Shown: piece after piece, positions 1 through 8,471 of the stretch | How the letters are laid out: each line of letters opens with the position of its first letter | How positions within the stretch are numbered: the stretch's first letter is position 1 | NCBI GenBank assembly: GCA_035299085.1 | Contig: DATGXG010000046.1 | Location: 1 to 64,000, forward strand | Length of the DNA: 64,000 nucleotides | Origin: Bacteroidales bacterium | Lineage (GTDB): Bacteria; Bacteroidota; Bacteroidia; Bacteroidales; UBA10428 | Direction of reading: 5' to 3' | Notes under the pieces: model-generated | Database searches by the model: none | What the model saw: only the letters and a program-made list of their open reading frames with translations | Told to the model about the DNA's origin: nothing | Program-made: the position numbers and the translations under genes

Positions 1-141
1 GCATTATTTATCAATCCGCAAAATGGTGAAGTGCTTTTGAAGACAAAGGAAGTGAATACCATGATGTCAATGGATATGAATACCAAGAGAGGCCTCATCA
101 ATAAATTAATAAATAACGAAATCCGTCCTTTCTTTAAATAA
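1..141 (+). CDS. 3' end of an unidentified protein (partial)
   Basis: Frame 1 is open from the first base of the window to a TAA at 139-141 and encodes the last 46 residues of a protein that starts outside the window. The tail contains NPQNGEVLLKTKE and ends NNEIRPFFK. No domain can be assigned from so short a piece. It counts as a real gene because the frame is open, the composition is gene-like, and the repeat-rich intergenic DNA starts right after the stop. A cytoplasmic enzyme tail is the simplest reading, but no function is proposed. Confidence 0.5.
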   Translation, partial: ALFINPQNGEVLLKTKEVNTMMSMDMNTKRGLINKLINNEIRPFFK

Positions 142-300
142 GAGCGCCACCTCACAGAGTTCCACAGAGTTTTTCTCTGTGGCTCTCAGTGCCTCCTCCG
201 TGGTTACTTCTTCAAATCGTAAATCGTAAATCCACAAATCGTAAATTTCCTATTAGCCTGATAGCCTAAAACTGCTAATAGCCTAAAAACTATCTTCCCG
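142..300. repeat. Composite intergenic repeat (ttcCACAGAGttt and CGTAAATC types)
   Basis: The gap begins with a copy of the CACAGAG/TCTCTGTGG repeat (about 148-205, an imperfect palindrome). A run of CGTAAATC units follows (about 217-250), then the AAACTGCTAATAGCCTAA unit (about 265-290). The same three units recur in the same order at 1420-1625 and elsewhere. No gene is seen in 142-404 apart from the leader of the next gene. Confidence 0.75.
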
Positions 301-404
301 GTTGTAGCTTTTAAACTAAAAGTAGCGAAATAACAACCATAAGTATAGCTGCTTTTTTGTTTACCCATAGATGCCTGAATAATTTTGTCCAAAAAATTAG
401 TGTT

Positions 405-1394
405 ATGACAAACTTTAAAATAATTGGCAATAAAATTGCCGAGGCAAGAAAAAAGGTAAGAATCTCCCAGGCTCAGCTTGCTGATCAATTATTCATCAGT
501 TCACAGGCTGTCGGAAAGTGGGAACGGGGTGAGTCAATGCCGGATATTGCCACATTTAACCGTCTGGCCGAAATCCTGGGAGTAGACCTGAACTATTTTT
601 CTGAACGTTTTCATTCGGATACCATCGTGACAACTGGATCCGGATCTGTGGATGAACAGGATGAATGGGCTCCCGGAAACAAAACAAAAAAGCTCAGCTG
701 GGATATGTCACGCGGTAATTGGACTGATGCGGACTTTTCGGGACTGGAAAACCTGCATGAAAAATTCAATACATCCAATATGATTCGTTGCCGGTTTAAT
801 GGTTCAAAATTAAACGGACTTCTTTTAAAGGGAAACAATGTTGACAGTTGTGATTTCACGGGGTCCGACCTGGGCAATAGTCATATACAGCGATCCAATC
901 TGAAAAACAATATTTTTAAGGACTGCTCCCTCAGGCAAACCCGGTTTACAGGAAGCAATATTGAAGGGTGCGATTTTTCGGGTGCGGATTTTAATGGTGC
1001 TGAATTTACAAAGAGTCTTATTTACGGCTGCAATTTAACCGGAGCTGATTTTTCAGGAGCAGTAATAAAACAGGGGGGACTTACCGGTGTCGCGCGGAAA
1101 TCGGCAAAGTCAGAAACCAATACAATTCATGATGCCGTTTGGAATCACACTTCTTTCAAAGAAATTCAGATTGCCGATCTCATATTTACAGGTACATTAG
1201 AAGATTGTTATTTTGAAAACTGTGAGTTCACAAGAGTGGTATTCCGAAACGTAAAGCTTACTAACACATTCTTTAAAAACAACGAAAAGCTGAAACGGGT
1301 AAGTTTCATTGACTGTCAGGCAGACCGCATGACCTATGAATTTCTGAAGATTGGAAAGGCAGATTTGACGGATATAAAAATGATAACAGTATAG
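405..1394 (+). CDS. XRE-family HTH protein fused to pentapeptide repeats
   Basis: A 329-residue cytoplasmic protein. Residues about 5-65 form a Cro/CI (XRE) helix-turn-helix with the typical run AEARKKVRISQAQLADQL and the recognition helix SSQAVGKWERGESMPD. From about residue 115 to the end there are many A(D/N)LXX-like pentapeptide units (GCDFSGADFNGAEF, GCNLTGADFSGA), which fold as a right-handed quadrilateral beta-helix in known family members. The ATG at 405 is chosen because the upstream in-frame ATG (357) adds 16 residues that do not belong to the HTH and lies in AT-rich leader. The HTH predicts DNA binding; the helix could mimic DNA or act as a dimerisation or sensing platform. That part is inference. 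The gene stands alone between repeats. Confidence 0.8.
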   Translation: MTNFKIIGNKIAEARKKVRISQAQLADQLFISSQAVGKWERGESMPDIATFNRLAEILGVDLNYFSERFHSDTIVTTGSGSVDEQDEWAPGNKTKKLSWDMSRGNWTDADFSGLENLHEKFNTSNMIRCRFNGSKLNGLLLKGNNVDSCDFTGSDLGNSHIQRSNLKNNIFKDCSLRQTRFTGSNIEGCDFSGADFNGAEFTKSLIYGCNLTGADFSGAVIKQGGLTGVARKSAKSETNTIHDAVWNHTSFKEIQIADLIFTGTLEDCYFENCEFTRVVFRNVKLTNTFFKNNEKLKRVSFIDCQADRMTYEFLKIGKADLTDIKMITV

Positions 1395-1415
1395 TATTCC
1401 TTCCACAATAGTTTA

Positions 1416-1760
1416 TTTCACAGAGATTCACAGAGGCCTCACAGAGTTCCGCAGAGTTTTTCTCTGTGGCTCTCAGTGGCTCCTCCGTGGTTCTCTGTGT
1501 AATATTTTGCCCTGTAGATATTCTTCCTAACAGACTACAGACTAACAGACTCTCATCGTAAATCGTAAATCCCCAAATCGTAAATTTCCTGATAGCCTGA
1601 CAGCCTAAAACTGCTAATAGCCTTCTAAAACATCGAACAAGGAACACCGATTTAAGAATATCGAAGACAAGCTAACAGACTACAGACTAACAGACTTTCT
1701 TCTAATCGTAAATCATAAATAAAAATCGTATATTTCCTGATGGCCTGAAACAGCTAAAAA
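1416..1760. repeat. Composite intergenic repeat cluster
   Basis: This stretch holds, in order, CACAGAG/TCTCTGTGG palindromic units (1420-1505), TAACAGACTACAGACTAA units (1528-1552 and 1671-1700), CGTAAATCGTAAATC units (1557-1590 and 1704-1735) and GATAGCCTGACAGCC/AAACTGCTAATAGCC units (1588-1625). The order matches the cluster at 142-300. No coding potential is visible beyond repeat translations. Confidence 0.8.
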
Positions 1761-1778
1761 CCTTAAACAAACCAACCT

Positions 1779-2330
1779 ATGAATTTCAAGAAACGACCCA
1801 GATGTGTAATTGATGCCAGGTTCATGCTGGCCTCCGTACCACACAGGATATTCGCCATGATGCTGGACATAGCAGCAGTTGCACTGCTGATGTTGGGCAT
1901 ACTGCTCATTATATACGCATCAGGAATAGATATCAACCTGAATATAGAAAACATGTTTGCCTCTCATCCTGAATTGGAGATTGATTCGGAGGATATGGGA
2001 AACAGGATGAAAGATTTTCTGAAAATATTTTTCGGGTTTTTTCCGATGATTTATTTTTTCCTGGCGACGTATCTCTCCAACGGACTGACGGTTGGTAAGA
2101 AGATTACGGGAATCAGGATCGTGTCACTCTATCATACCCGGGTGGGGCTCTGGCACTGCCTGGAGCGAAGCCTTGGTTATGTTGCATCAACACTGGAATT
2201 GGGGCTGGGATTTATTCAGATCCTTTGGAATCCGAACAGAATGGCGCTTCACGATAAAATTGCCGAAACAATTGTTATTAGAACAGTACCCGGACGAAAA
2301 TTACAGGCAAAGACCCGGAAGCTGAAATGA
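1779..2330 (+). CDS. RDD family integral membrane protein
   Basis: A 183-residue protein of the RDD family (named for conserved Arg-Asp-Asp positions), an inner-membrane family of poorly known function that is sometimes linked to ion transport or stress. Residue 20 onward reads VPHRIFAMMLDIAAVALLMLG: an Arg followed by an Asp inside the first membrane helix, as the family requires. A second hydrophobic segment lies at about residues 83-105 (FFGFFPMIYFFLATYLSNG), followed by the family signature T-V-G-K-K-I-T-G-I-R-I-V. A third lies near 125-150, and the end carries NRMALHDKIAETIVI, also typical. The ATG follows repeat DNA. The gene is monocistronic, with the next gene 55 bp downstream on the same strand. 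Confidence 0.85.
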   Translation: MNFKKRPRCVIDARFMLASVPHRIFAMMLDIAAVALLMLGILLIIYASGIDINLNIENMFASHPELEIDSEDMGNRMKDFLKIFFGFFPMIYFFLATYLSNGLTVGKKITGIRIVSLYHTRVGLWHCLERSLGYVASTLELGLGFIQILWNPNRMALHDKIAETIVIRTVPGRKLQAKTRKLK

Positions 2331-2385
2331 CGCCAATAATCAAATATTTTACTGTAATTCCGCTAAACCATCGAACCAGGAACCA

Positions 2386-3336
2386 ATGAAAGCATTTACA
2401 AGATCAGTCTATGGAGGGCCGGAAGTCCTCACACTGCAGGAAGTAAATAAGCCGGAATTAAAAGAGGATCAGCTGTTGGTTAAAGTAATGGCTAATTCGG
2501 CAAATCCGGCCGACTGGCATATTTTGCGGGGTAAACCATTTTTTGCACGATTTGTTTTCGGCCTCTTTAAACCTAAAAATAATTTAACAGGTGCTGATTT
2601 TGCAGGCATTGTATCCGGAATAGGGAGCCTGGTAAAGGAATACAAAATCGGTGACAGGGTATTTGGTGAAAAATTATCAGGAGGTGCTTTTGCTGAATAC
2701 ACTGCCGTTTCGTACGATAAATGTGCCCGGATGCCCGAAGGCACTGAATTCAAAGAAATGGCTGCTGTACCGATAGCAGGATTAACTGCCTTACAGGCGC
2801 TTATTACTCATGGAAAGCTTAAAAAAGGCGAATCTGTGCTGGTAAACGGATCATCAGGAGGAGTCGGACATTTTACAGTACAAATTGCTAAAGCATACGG
2901 AGCTAAGGTAATTGCAGTATGTTCGTCAAAGAACGAGGAATTTGTCAGAAGCCTCGGCGCCGATGATGTGATTGCTTATGACAGGGAAGACATCCGCCGG
3001 CATAACGGCAATTATGATTTAATTGTGGACACTCACGGGAATCTGACATTTGCCGTTTTTAAACGTATGGGCAGGAGAGGAGTGATAACCGGTTTCACAA
3101 CCATGGGTCATATGATTTCGGTGAGTGCGGCCAAAGCATTCAGTAAGTACGATATGAAGCAGTTTACTGCTGAAGTCAACAGGAATGATCTTGAAACTCT
3201 GGCTTCTTTAATAAAGGAGCGCAAGATCAAAGTTCATATCGACAAGATTTATCCTTTCGAAAAAACCCCCGAAGCATTAAGTTATATCGAGGCCATGCAT
3301 ACCAGGGGCAAAGTGGTGATGGTATGGGGAATCTAA
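2386..3336 (+). CDS. NAD(P)-dependent alcohol dehydrogenase, quinone oxidoreductase-like (MDR superfamily)
   Basis: A 316-residue medium-chain dehydrogenase/reductase of the zinc-free quinone-oxidoreductase type. The N-terminal GroES-like domain (about 1-115) contains ANPADWHILRGKP and the G-x-D-F-A-G-I-V turn. The Rossmann domain has the nucleotide-binding run NGSSGGVGHFTVQIAKAYGA at about residues 152-172. The catalytic and structural zinc ligands of classical alcohol dehydrogenases are absent, which favours reduction of quinones or enones with NAD(P)H. It is probably cytosolic. It follows the RDD gene by 55 bp and could be cotranscribed, although no functional link is evident. The physiological substrate cannot be read from sequence. 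Confidence 0.88.
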   Translation: MKAFTRSVYGGPEVLTLQEVNKPELKEDQLLVKVMANSANPADWHILRGKPFFARFVFGLFKPKNNLTGADFAGIVSGIGSLVKEYKIGDRVFGEKLSGGAFAEYTAVSYDKCARMPEGTEFKEMAAVPIAGLTALQALITHGKLKKGESVLVNGSSGGVGHFTVQIAKAYGAKVIAVCSSKNEEFVRSLGADDVIAYDREDIRRHNGNYDLIVDTHGNLTFAVFKRMGRRGVITGFTTMGHMISVSAAKAFSKYDMKQFTAEVNRNDLETLASLIKERKIKVHIDKIYPFEKTPEALSYIEAMHTRGKVVMVWGI

Positions 3337-3394
3337 AAATCGTAAGTCTTTCCCGGGACTTTGTCCCAAACCCTACTTCATTCTTTTTTGTAAC

Positions 3395-3872
3395 GACCAG
3401 CCCACGGTGCTCCGAATATCCGCACTGCTTTTATCAAAGCCGTCATTGCGATAACCGATTCCTGCGGGGTGAAGCCCTGCTGCCGGCATGCAGGAATCTA
3501 CCCGCACAGGCATACCCTTGCCAAGTGAATTCCGTATGAATTACCGTCATTGGGGTTTCACCCCAAACCCTACTTCATTCTTTGTCCGGCAACAAAGAAT
3601 GAAGCAAGAAAATGCCGACAAAACGATTCCTCCCCGCTCTGCCGCAAGGCAGGAATTTCTAATAACCGGACGCAAGCTCGCTTATAAGAAATTCCATGTC
3701 TTGCGGCATTCACAGCTTCATCCCCTTCGAGTTTTGTCACGGCCAGCCCACGGTGCTCCGAATAGGCGCACTGCTTTTATCAAAGCCGTCATTGCGATAA
3801 CCGATTCCTGCGGGGTGAAGCCCTGCCTGCCGGCAGGCAGGAATCTGCCAGCACAGGCACACCCTACCCACA
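3395..3872. repeat. Structured 300 bp dispersed element: partial copy followed by full copy
   Basis: A tail-only copy (about 3395-3545) is followed by a full copy (about 3550-3872). The full copy contains, in order, a GGGGTTTCACCCC hairpin, a near-perfect palindrome CTTCATTCTTTG/CAAAGAATGAAG (about 3575-3607), a 69 bp hairpin at 3640-3708 (arms begin TGCCGCAAGGCAGGAA), a CGGCCAGCCCACGGTGCT block, and a CGTCATTGCGA...GGGGTGAAG tail ending in CAGCACAGGCACACC. Related copies lie at 9200-9670, 48925-49215 and, inverted, at 21240-21538 and 24180-24411. Open frames across it are only repeat translations. Confidence 0.85.
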
Positions 3873-3881
3873 CCAATTCCT

Positions 3882-4065
3882 AACAGACTAACAGACTACA
3901 GACTAACAGACTTTTAGCCTAAAACTGCTAATAGCCTTCTTCCTAACAGACTAACAGACTACAGACTAACAGACTTTTTAGCCTAAAACTGCTAATAGCC
4001 TTCTTCCTAACAGACTAACAGACTACAGACTAACAGACTTTTAGCCTAAAACCGCTAATAGCCTA
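3882..4065. repeat. Three tandem copies of a 60-70 bp TAACAGACTAACAG.../CTAATAGCC unit
   Basis: The unit CCTAACAGACTAACAGACTA, followed by CAGACTAACAGACTTT and AGCCTAAAACTGCTAATAGCC, occurs three times in tandem (starts near 3880, 3948 and 4008) with few changes. The same unit occurs singly or in pairs at 7106-7240, 9715-9780, 11775-11827 and 11920-11975. There are no unique spacers between copies, so this is not a CRISPR array. Confidence 0.85.
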
Positions 4066-4116
4066 ATTGAAAAAATTACTTATTTTACCAGTCAATTAAT
4101 AATACCTTCACCTGTG

Positions 4117-6084
4117 ATGAAAATCCATTTTTCCATACTGGTACTTAGTCACGTATTGTTATTATCCACGCTGGCTCAACCTTCCGGAAATAATAATGCC
4201 ATTCACTCCCTGTCTGATGAACTGCAGACCTTTCTGAATGTTGCATCATTACCCGAATACCGGAAGAATACAGTAAGTGGCCAGGTATCAACCTATGATA
4301 CAACAGGAAAAAACGATGATGGCTTTAACGGAACCAATTCTTTTATCCGCAGGAATGCAGACAGCAGCCTGGTCATTTTTGAGCGGTACGGCAGCGGTGT
4401 AATCAACAGGTTTTGGACACCTACTCCCACATTTGATACACTTGATTTTTATATTGATGATAATGCCTCCCCGGCCTTTTCGATTCAATACTATGATCTT
4501 TTCTCCGGCAAAAAATACCCGTTTATAGCTCCGCTGTGCGGCAATCAACTGGGCGGGTATTATTGTTACCTCCCTATTCCGTTTGAAAAGAGCTGCAAAA
4601 TTGTATCCAGGGGAAAAAAGATGCAGTTTCACCAGATTCAATACCGGCTGTACGAGAAGGGAACAAGAGTTAAAAGCTTCAGTATGGGGCTAAATGCTGA
4701 AGAAAAAGAATTGCTTAATCGAATTGAGGCATTGTGGAATCAACAGGACAGAAACATTTCTTCCTTCTATCAGGCAAAATTGTTGCAGGATTCCGGGAGG
4801 TATACTATTAAGCCCGGTGAAACGAAAACGGTATTCGAGCTGGATCGTGGAGGGCGAATCCTTGGGATTGAGATGGAACCCGCTGAAATATTTAAAGGAC
4901 TTACAAGGCAGATTGATATCCGGGTCACATGGGATGGTGAAACAAGCCCTGCTATTTATTGTCCGGTTGCCGATTTTTTCGGTTATGCATTTGGGAATGA
5001 ATCTATGCGGAGTCTGTTACTCGGAAGCCTGAACAACAGGAATTATTGTTATTTCCCGATGCCTTTCGACAAATCAGCCAGGGTTGAATTGATTTACAGA
5101 AACAATGAAAAGGCTGAACTTCTACCCGTTGATGTCTTCGTGAAAGTCGCCTATTCGTTTGAAAAAAGAATCCCGGATAAGGAAGGAAAATTTTATATAC
5201 GTTGGAACCGGGACCTGGAATCAAAGACCGGGCAATCCTATGTGATTGCGGATATGCCCGGTCGCGGGCATTTTGTGGGCACCATTTTGTTTGCCCGTGG
5301 GTTAAAAGCCGGTATGACGTATTTTTTTGAAGGCGATGATTCAGTTGCCATAGATGGCAGTTTCAGGATCCACGGTACCGGCTCAGAGGATTATTTCAAC
5401 GGCGGATGGTATGCTATGTTGGATCGATGGGATGGCAGCATGAGCCTGCCCTTGCATGGTTCGCTCGATTATTCCCTTCCGTTTTGCAGAACCGCCGGTT
5501 ATCGGTTCTATATGAGCGACAAACTCTCTTATGAAAAGAGTTTTTACATGAGCATTGAGCACGGTCCGGCCGGGAACCTGGTTCCGGTGGATTATGGTTC
5601 CCTGGCACTGTATTATGCAGATACCCCACCGGCAAATAGCAAGAGACCGACTAATGAACTCACCGGTGTTTCTATTCCGGATACCCTGGTACTTTATCCC
5701 CAGTTAATGGATTTCAATATTTATGGTAATATAGGCGTTAAAACTACCTGGAAATACGGTACCGGCGGGGAGAGTTATCTTTTAATACCGGGTGATGAAA
5801 CATGGCTTCGCATTTCTCTGGATGATTTACCCCATGGAACATACACGATGTTATTAGACGTAATAAAACAGCCATCGGGTTGTGATTTTTCATTATGGCA
5901 GCGGCAGACGCAATTAACCAACTGGATCTCCACGTTCAGTGAAACGGAAGAAAGGGTAGAGGAACTCAGTACAGGAGAAATTAAATTAAATGGGTCAATA
6001 AATACAATAACAATCCGATTCAGAACCGGTATGCAGAAAAAAAGCCTCCTTCTTAACCGGATTATTTTTATAAGAAAAGACTAA
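4117..6084 (+). CDS. Secreted DUF2961 protein, glycoside hydrolase family 172
   Basis: A 655-residue exported protein. The N-terminus is a signal peptide (hydrophobic ILVLSHVLLLSTLAQ, cleavage near residue 19-20). The rest is a double jelly-roll DUF2961 protein; the family hallmark GTGSEDYF lies near residue 420, with N-G-G-W-Y just after it. DUF2961 is now CAZy GH172, whose characterised members cleave alpha-D-fructofuranosides or D-arabinofuranosides. The actual substrate here is unknown. An in-frame GTG sits just before the ATG at 4117, which is preferred. There is no sugar transporter, SusCD pair or other glycosidase beside it, so it is not part of a visible polysaccharide locus. It converges on the next gene across a 29 bp gap. 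Confidence 0.88.
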   Translation: MKIHFSILVLSHVLLLSTLAQPSGNNNAIHSLSDELQTFLNVASLPEYRKNTVSGQVSTYDTTGKNDDGFNGTNSFIRRNADSSLVIFERYGSGVINRFWTPTPTFDTLDFYIDDNASPAFSIQYYDLFSGKKYPFIAPLCGNQLGGYYCYLPIPFEKSCKIVSRGKKMQFHQIQYRLYEKGTRVKSFSMGLNAEEKELLNRIEALWNQQDRNISSFYQAKLLQDSGRYTIKPGETKTVFELDRGGRILGIEMEPAEIFKGLTRQIDIRVTWDGETSPAIYCPVADFFGYAFGNESMRSLLLGSLNNRNYCYFPMPFDKSARVELIYRNNEKAELLPVDVFVKVAYSFEKRIPDKEGKFYIRWNRDLESKTGQSYVIADMPGRGHFVGTILFARGLKAGMTYFFEGDDSVAIDGSFRIHGTGSEDYFNGGWYAMLDRWDGSMSLPLHGSLDYSLPFCRTAGYRFYMSDKLSYEKSFYMSIEHGPAGNLVPVDYGSLALYYADTPPANSKRPTNELTGVSIPDTLVLYPQLMDFNIYGNIGVKTTWKYGTGGESYLLIPGDETWLRISLDDLPHGTYTMLLDVIKQPSGCDFSLWQRQTQLTNWISTFSETEERVEELSTGEIKLNGSINTITIRFRTGMQKKSLLLNRIIFIRKD

Positions 6085-6093
6085 ATTGTGCAA

Positions 6094-6113
6094 GGACAGG
6101 TCGCGACCTGTCC
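6094..6113. terminator. Perfect 20 bp palindrome between convergent genes
   Basis: GGACAGGTCGCGACCTGTCC is a perfect inverted repeat without a loop, placed in the 29 bp gap between the GH172 gene and the convergent gene at 6114-6656. The outer arm CCCTACGG continues over the stop codon of the minus-strand gene. Its position suits a bidirectional terminator, although it lacks a T-run. The same GGGACAGGTCGCGACC motif is a common dispersed repeat in bacteria. Confidence 0.5.
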
Positions 6114-6656
6114 CTACGGTAAATCTTCCTTCACCCAATCCGGAATATCTCCGGGATCGATATCCTGTTTCTTAGGATTATTATCATATTCCATTTGCCT
6201 GGCTACTTCATTACAAATAGCGCAATATCCGGGGAATGGGCAGGCATTTTGGTCATAATCGCAAAACTCAATATGAGATTCGCCGAAAGACAGGGGCACA
6301 TGCTTTTCATTCCAGAAATTCCTGATGAAAGAATACCGGTTAGGCATAGGATAGTCAGCCGGAAAATCCAGGACAAAGTGAAATACTTCCAACATTTTCT
6401 CCATTTCAACTGAAAGCAGTGCTTTCTGATCATCCGTAAGCATTTCAGGCGGTGGCAGATTTTCCTGGTCAATCCCGGTTATTTCCGACACAGGGATTTG
6501 TTCCCCGTAAATATACTTTTCAACATATGACATATCCTCGAGTTCCGGTTCATTGTCAGGATCGGCTTCAGATTCAAACCATAACTCATGCGGAGGTCTC
6601 AATTTCCAGGTAGCTTTCCTTAAATCCTGGATAAGTTGTTCCAGATATCGTTGCAT
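6114..6656 (-). CDS. Hypothetical acidic protein
   Basis: A 180-residue protein of unknown function with no signal peptide or membrane segment. It is strongly acidic in the middle (residues about 28-45, ESEADPDNEPELED). Near the C-terminus lies a cysteine cluster, C-D-Y-D-Q-N-A-C-P-F-P-G-Y-C-A-I-C, with four Cys in 17 residues, which could bind a metal such as zinc; that is inference. The sequence ends DIPDWVKEDLP and the stop TAG lies in the outer arm of the 6094-6113 palindrome. It resembles no family I can name. Its acidic, tryptophan-bearing style resembles the equally unknown gene at 21543-22034, but the two cannot be aligned with confidence. Confidence 0.7.
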   Translation of the reverse strand: MQRYLEQLIQDLRKATWKLRPPHELWFESEADPDNEPELEDMSYVEKYIYGEQIPVSEITGIDQENLPPPEMLTDDQKALLSVEMEKMLEVFHFVLDFPADYPMPNRYSFIRNFWNEKHVPLSFGESHIEFCDYDQNACPFPGYCAICNEVARQMEYDNNPKKQDIDPGDIPDWVKEDLP

Positions 6657-6849
6657 ATAAGTGTTATTAACAATAACTTATTCACGAGAACAATTTACAA
6701 ATTCCGAGGAAAACAGGCAACTAAATTCTTCGTTATTTCGGCTTAAGCCTTTTATTAACCACGAAATCCTCAAAAAAAAATTTAACGCAAAGTTTTATTT
6801 TCCTTCGATTATCGGATGGTCTTCTTTATGAAGTGGTACTTATTGTATT

Positions 6850-6980
6850 GCCGTATTCAAGTTCACAGAGTACGCAAAGTGCTCAAACCTGCGGTTTGAG
6901 AAAAGGCGCCTCCGCGAAAACCGAAGGTTTGAGCCCTTTGCGTACTTAGCGCAAAACCGCAGGTTTTTTAATGCCAATTA
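6850..6980. repeat. Palindromic AAACCTGCGGTTTGAG repeat
   Basis: CTCAAACCTGCGGTTTGAG (about 6890-6908) is an almost perfect palindrome. It is followed by GAAAACCGAAGGTTTGAG and AAAACCGCAGGTTTT, all within CGCAAAG/CTTTGCG context. A related copy lies at 25280-25345. Outside this element, 6657-7060 is AT-rich non-coding DNA in which nothing else is seen. Confidence 0.65.
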
Positions 6981-7068
6981 CCCATAAACGAAATATTGAG
7001 ACATAGTTTCTTCCAGGAAACAAATCCTTTGCGGTTACTTTTTCGGTATAAATTAACTACGGGATTCT

Positions 7069-7240
7069 TCCCAATAGCCTAATAGCCTTAAACTGCTAAT
7101 AGCCTTCTTCCTAACAGACTTTCTTCAAATCGTAAATCGTAAATCCCAAATCGTAAATTTCCTGATAGCCTGATAGCCTAAAACTGCTAATAGCCTTCTT
7201 CCTAACAGACTAACAGACTACAGACTAACAGACTTTCTTC
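7069..7240. repeat. Composite TAACAGACT / CGTAAATC / CTAATAGCC repeat overlapping a gene end
   Basis: Units seen are AATAGCC...CTGCTAATAGCC (7069-7104), TAACAGACTTTCTTC (7107-7121), CGTAAATCGTAAATCCCAAA (7128-7150), GATAGCC/CTGCTAATAGCC (7163-7195) and TAACAGACTAACAGACTACA (7202-7221) with its continuation to 7238. The last unit runs into the 3' end of the HI0933-type gene and supplies its stop codon. Confidence 0.8.
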
Positions 7241-8406
7241 GCAGCATAATTGGCCATTGAAAAACAACCCTGCAACAGAAAACCTCCGGTGGGAGCATCC
7301 CAATCAATCATTTCGCCAATAACGGTTATCCAGGGAAATTTCTTTAAGGAAAGGTCTTCATTGATCTCATCCAGTTCAATGCCCCCGACAACAGAAATGG
7401 CTTCTTCAACCGGTCGCAGGGAATCTGCATGAATTTCCAGATCTTTCATTTTGCCAATGAACTTTTCAGGATTCAAAAATTCTTCTTTTGTAGTAAAAGC
7501 TTTTAAAATAGCCATTTGTACACTATCAAGATTAAGTGATTTTATATAATCCCGACTCGTATTATGTCCAATGAAATTCTTCAGAAGCTGTTCAATGCTG
7601 TTTGAAGGTTTAAAGTCAATATGGACCGATGCTTTCAGCCCTTTGTTCAGGCAGGTTCTCACTTCAGGGATAACAGCATATATAGCGTTTCCTTCAAGTC
7701 CGTATTCCGTGATCAATGCCTCTCCTTTAATTGAAAAATTTCCGGCAGTAATTTGAATATTTTTCAGGGGTTTGCCTGCATGATTCCTGATTATGGCTTC
7801 GGGCCACTGTAAGTTTATTCCACAGTTGGAGGATTGAAAAGGCTTTACTGAAACTCCGGCAGATTCCAATATATTTTTCCATTTTCCATCTGATCCGGTC
7901 ACAGGCCATGACGCACCACCAAGAGCAAGAATCAACCGGGAAGTATTTAAAATTACTTCATTATTCCCGTGAATGACGGTTATGTTTCCTTTTGAGTCAA
8001 ATCCGGTAAAAGTATGACCGGTGAGAATCCGGACACTTTTTTCCTCGAGTCTTCTTTTTATTTTATTTAACACATCATTTGCCGTGATTCCTTTTTCAGG
8101 AAAAACCTTTCCGCTGGAGCCCACAAAAGTGGGTATGCCAAGGTCAGACAGCCATTTCCGGAATTCTGAAGGTCCGAAATCAATCAAAAATTTATTCATC
8201 CAGCCTTCAGGCGTATATTTTCCTTGTAATTCTGTCTCTCTGCAATCATTTGTAATATTCAGGCCGCCCTGTCCGGCAACAAGTAGTTTTCTGCCTATGG
8301 TCGATTGTTTCTCAAGAATTATGACCTCATGAGAATTACTTAAAGCATCGGCTGCAAAAAGTCCTGCAGCACCACCCCCGACAATTATGACCTGCTTGTT
8401 TTGCAT
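7225..8406 (-). CDS. HI0933/BaiN-type FAD-dependent oxidoreductase (TIGR03862-like flavoprotein)
   Basis: A 393-residue cytoplasmic flavoprotein. The N-terminal FAD-binding Rossmann motif is VIIVGGGAAGLFAADALS (residues about 7-24), followed by the family signature GRKLLVAGQGGLN near residue 38. FVGSSGKVFPEKG (about 93-105) is characteristic of the TIGR03862 subgroup. The C-terminal flavin-contacting run is DAPTGGFLLQGCFSMAN. Length fits the family (about 390-410). Related proteins include the enoate reductase BaiN, but most members have no assigned substrate. The last residues K-K-V-C and the TAG stop are encoded by the intergenic CAGACTTTCTT repeat, so the native C-terminus has probably been replaced by a few residues. 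Confidence 0.88.
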   Translation of the reverse strand: MQNKQVIIVGGGAAGLFAADALSNSHEVIILEKQSTIGRKLLVAGQGGLNITNDCRETELQGKYTPEGWMNKFLIDFGPSEFRKWLSDLGIPTFVGSSGKVFPEKGITANDVLNKIKRRLEEKSVRILTGHTFTGFDSKGNITVIHGNNEVILNTSRLILALGGASWPVTGSDGKWKNILESAGVSVKPFQSSNCGINLQWPEAIIRNHAGKPLKNIQITAGNFSIKGEALITEYGLEGNAIYAVIPEVRTCLNKGLKASVHIDFKPSNSIEQLLKNFIGHNTSRDYIKSLNLDSVQMAILKAFTTKEEFLNPEKFIGKMKDLEIHADSLRPVEEAISVVGGIELDEINEDLSLKKFPWITVIGEMIDWDAPTGGFLLQGCFSMANYAAKKVC

Positions 8407-8471
8407 AAGCAGTTACTATTTTCTGCAGTATGTTTTTTAGAAAGCATTTATTAAGGTACAACCCCGAATTG

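Noticed and set aside
3324..3883. Overlapping plus-strand open frames of 71 and 131 codons
   Set aside because: They are translations of the dispersed 300 bp element (the same K-L-A-Y-K-K-F-H and R-P-A-H-G-A strings occur in frames at 9174-9737). They have no own start signal and no independent conservation.
3882..4065. Tandem repeats resembling a CRISPR array
   Set aside because: The units follow each other without unique spacers and the same units occur singly elsewhere. No cas genes are present.
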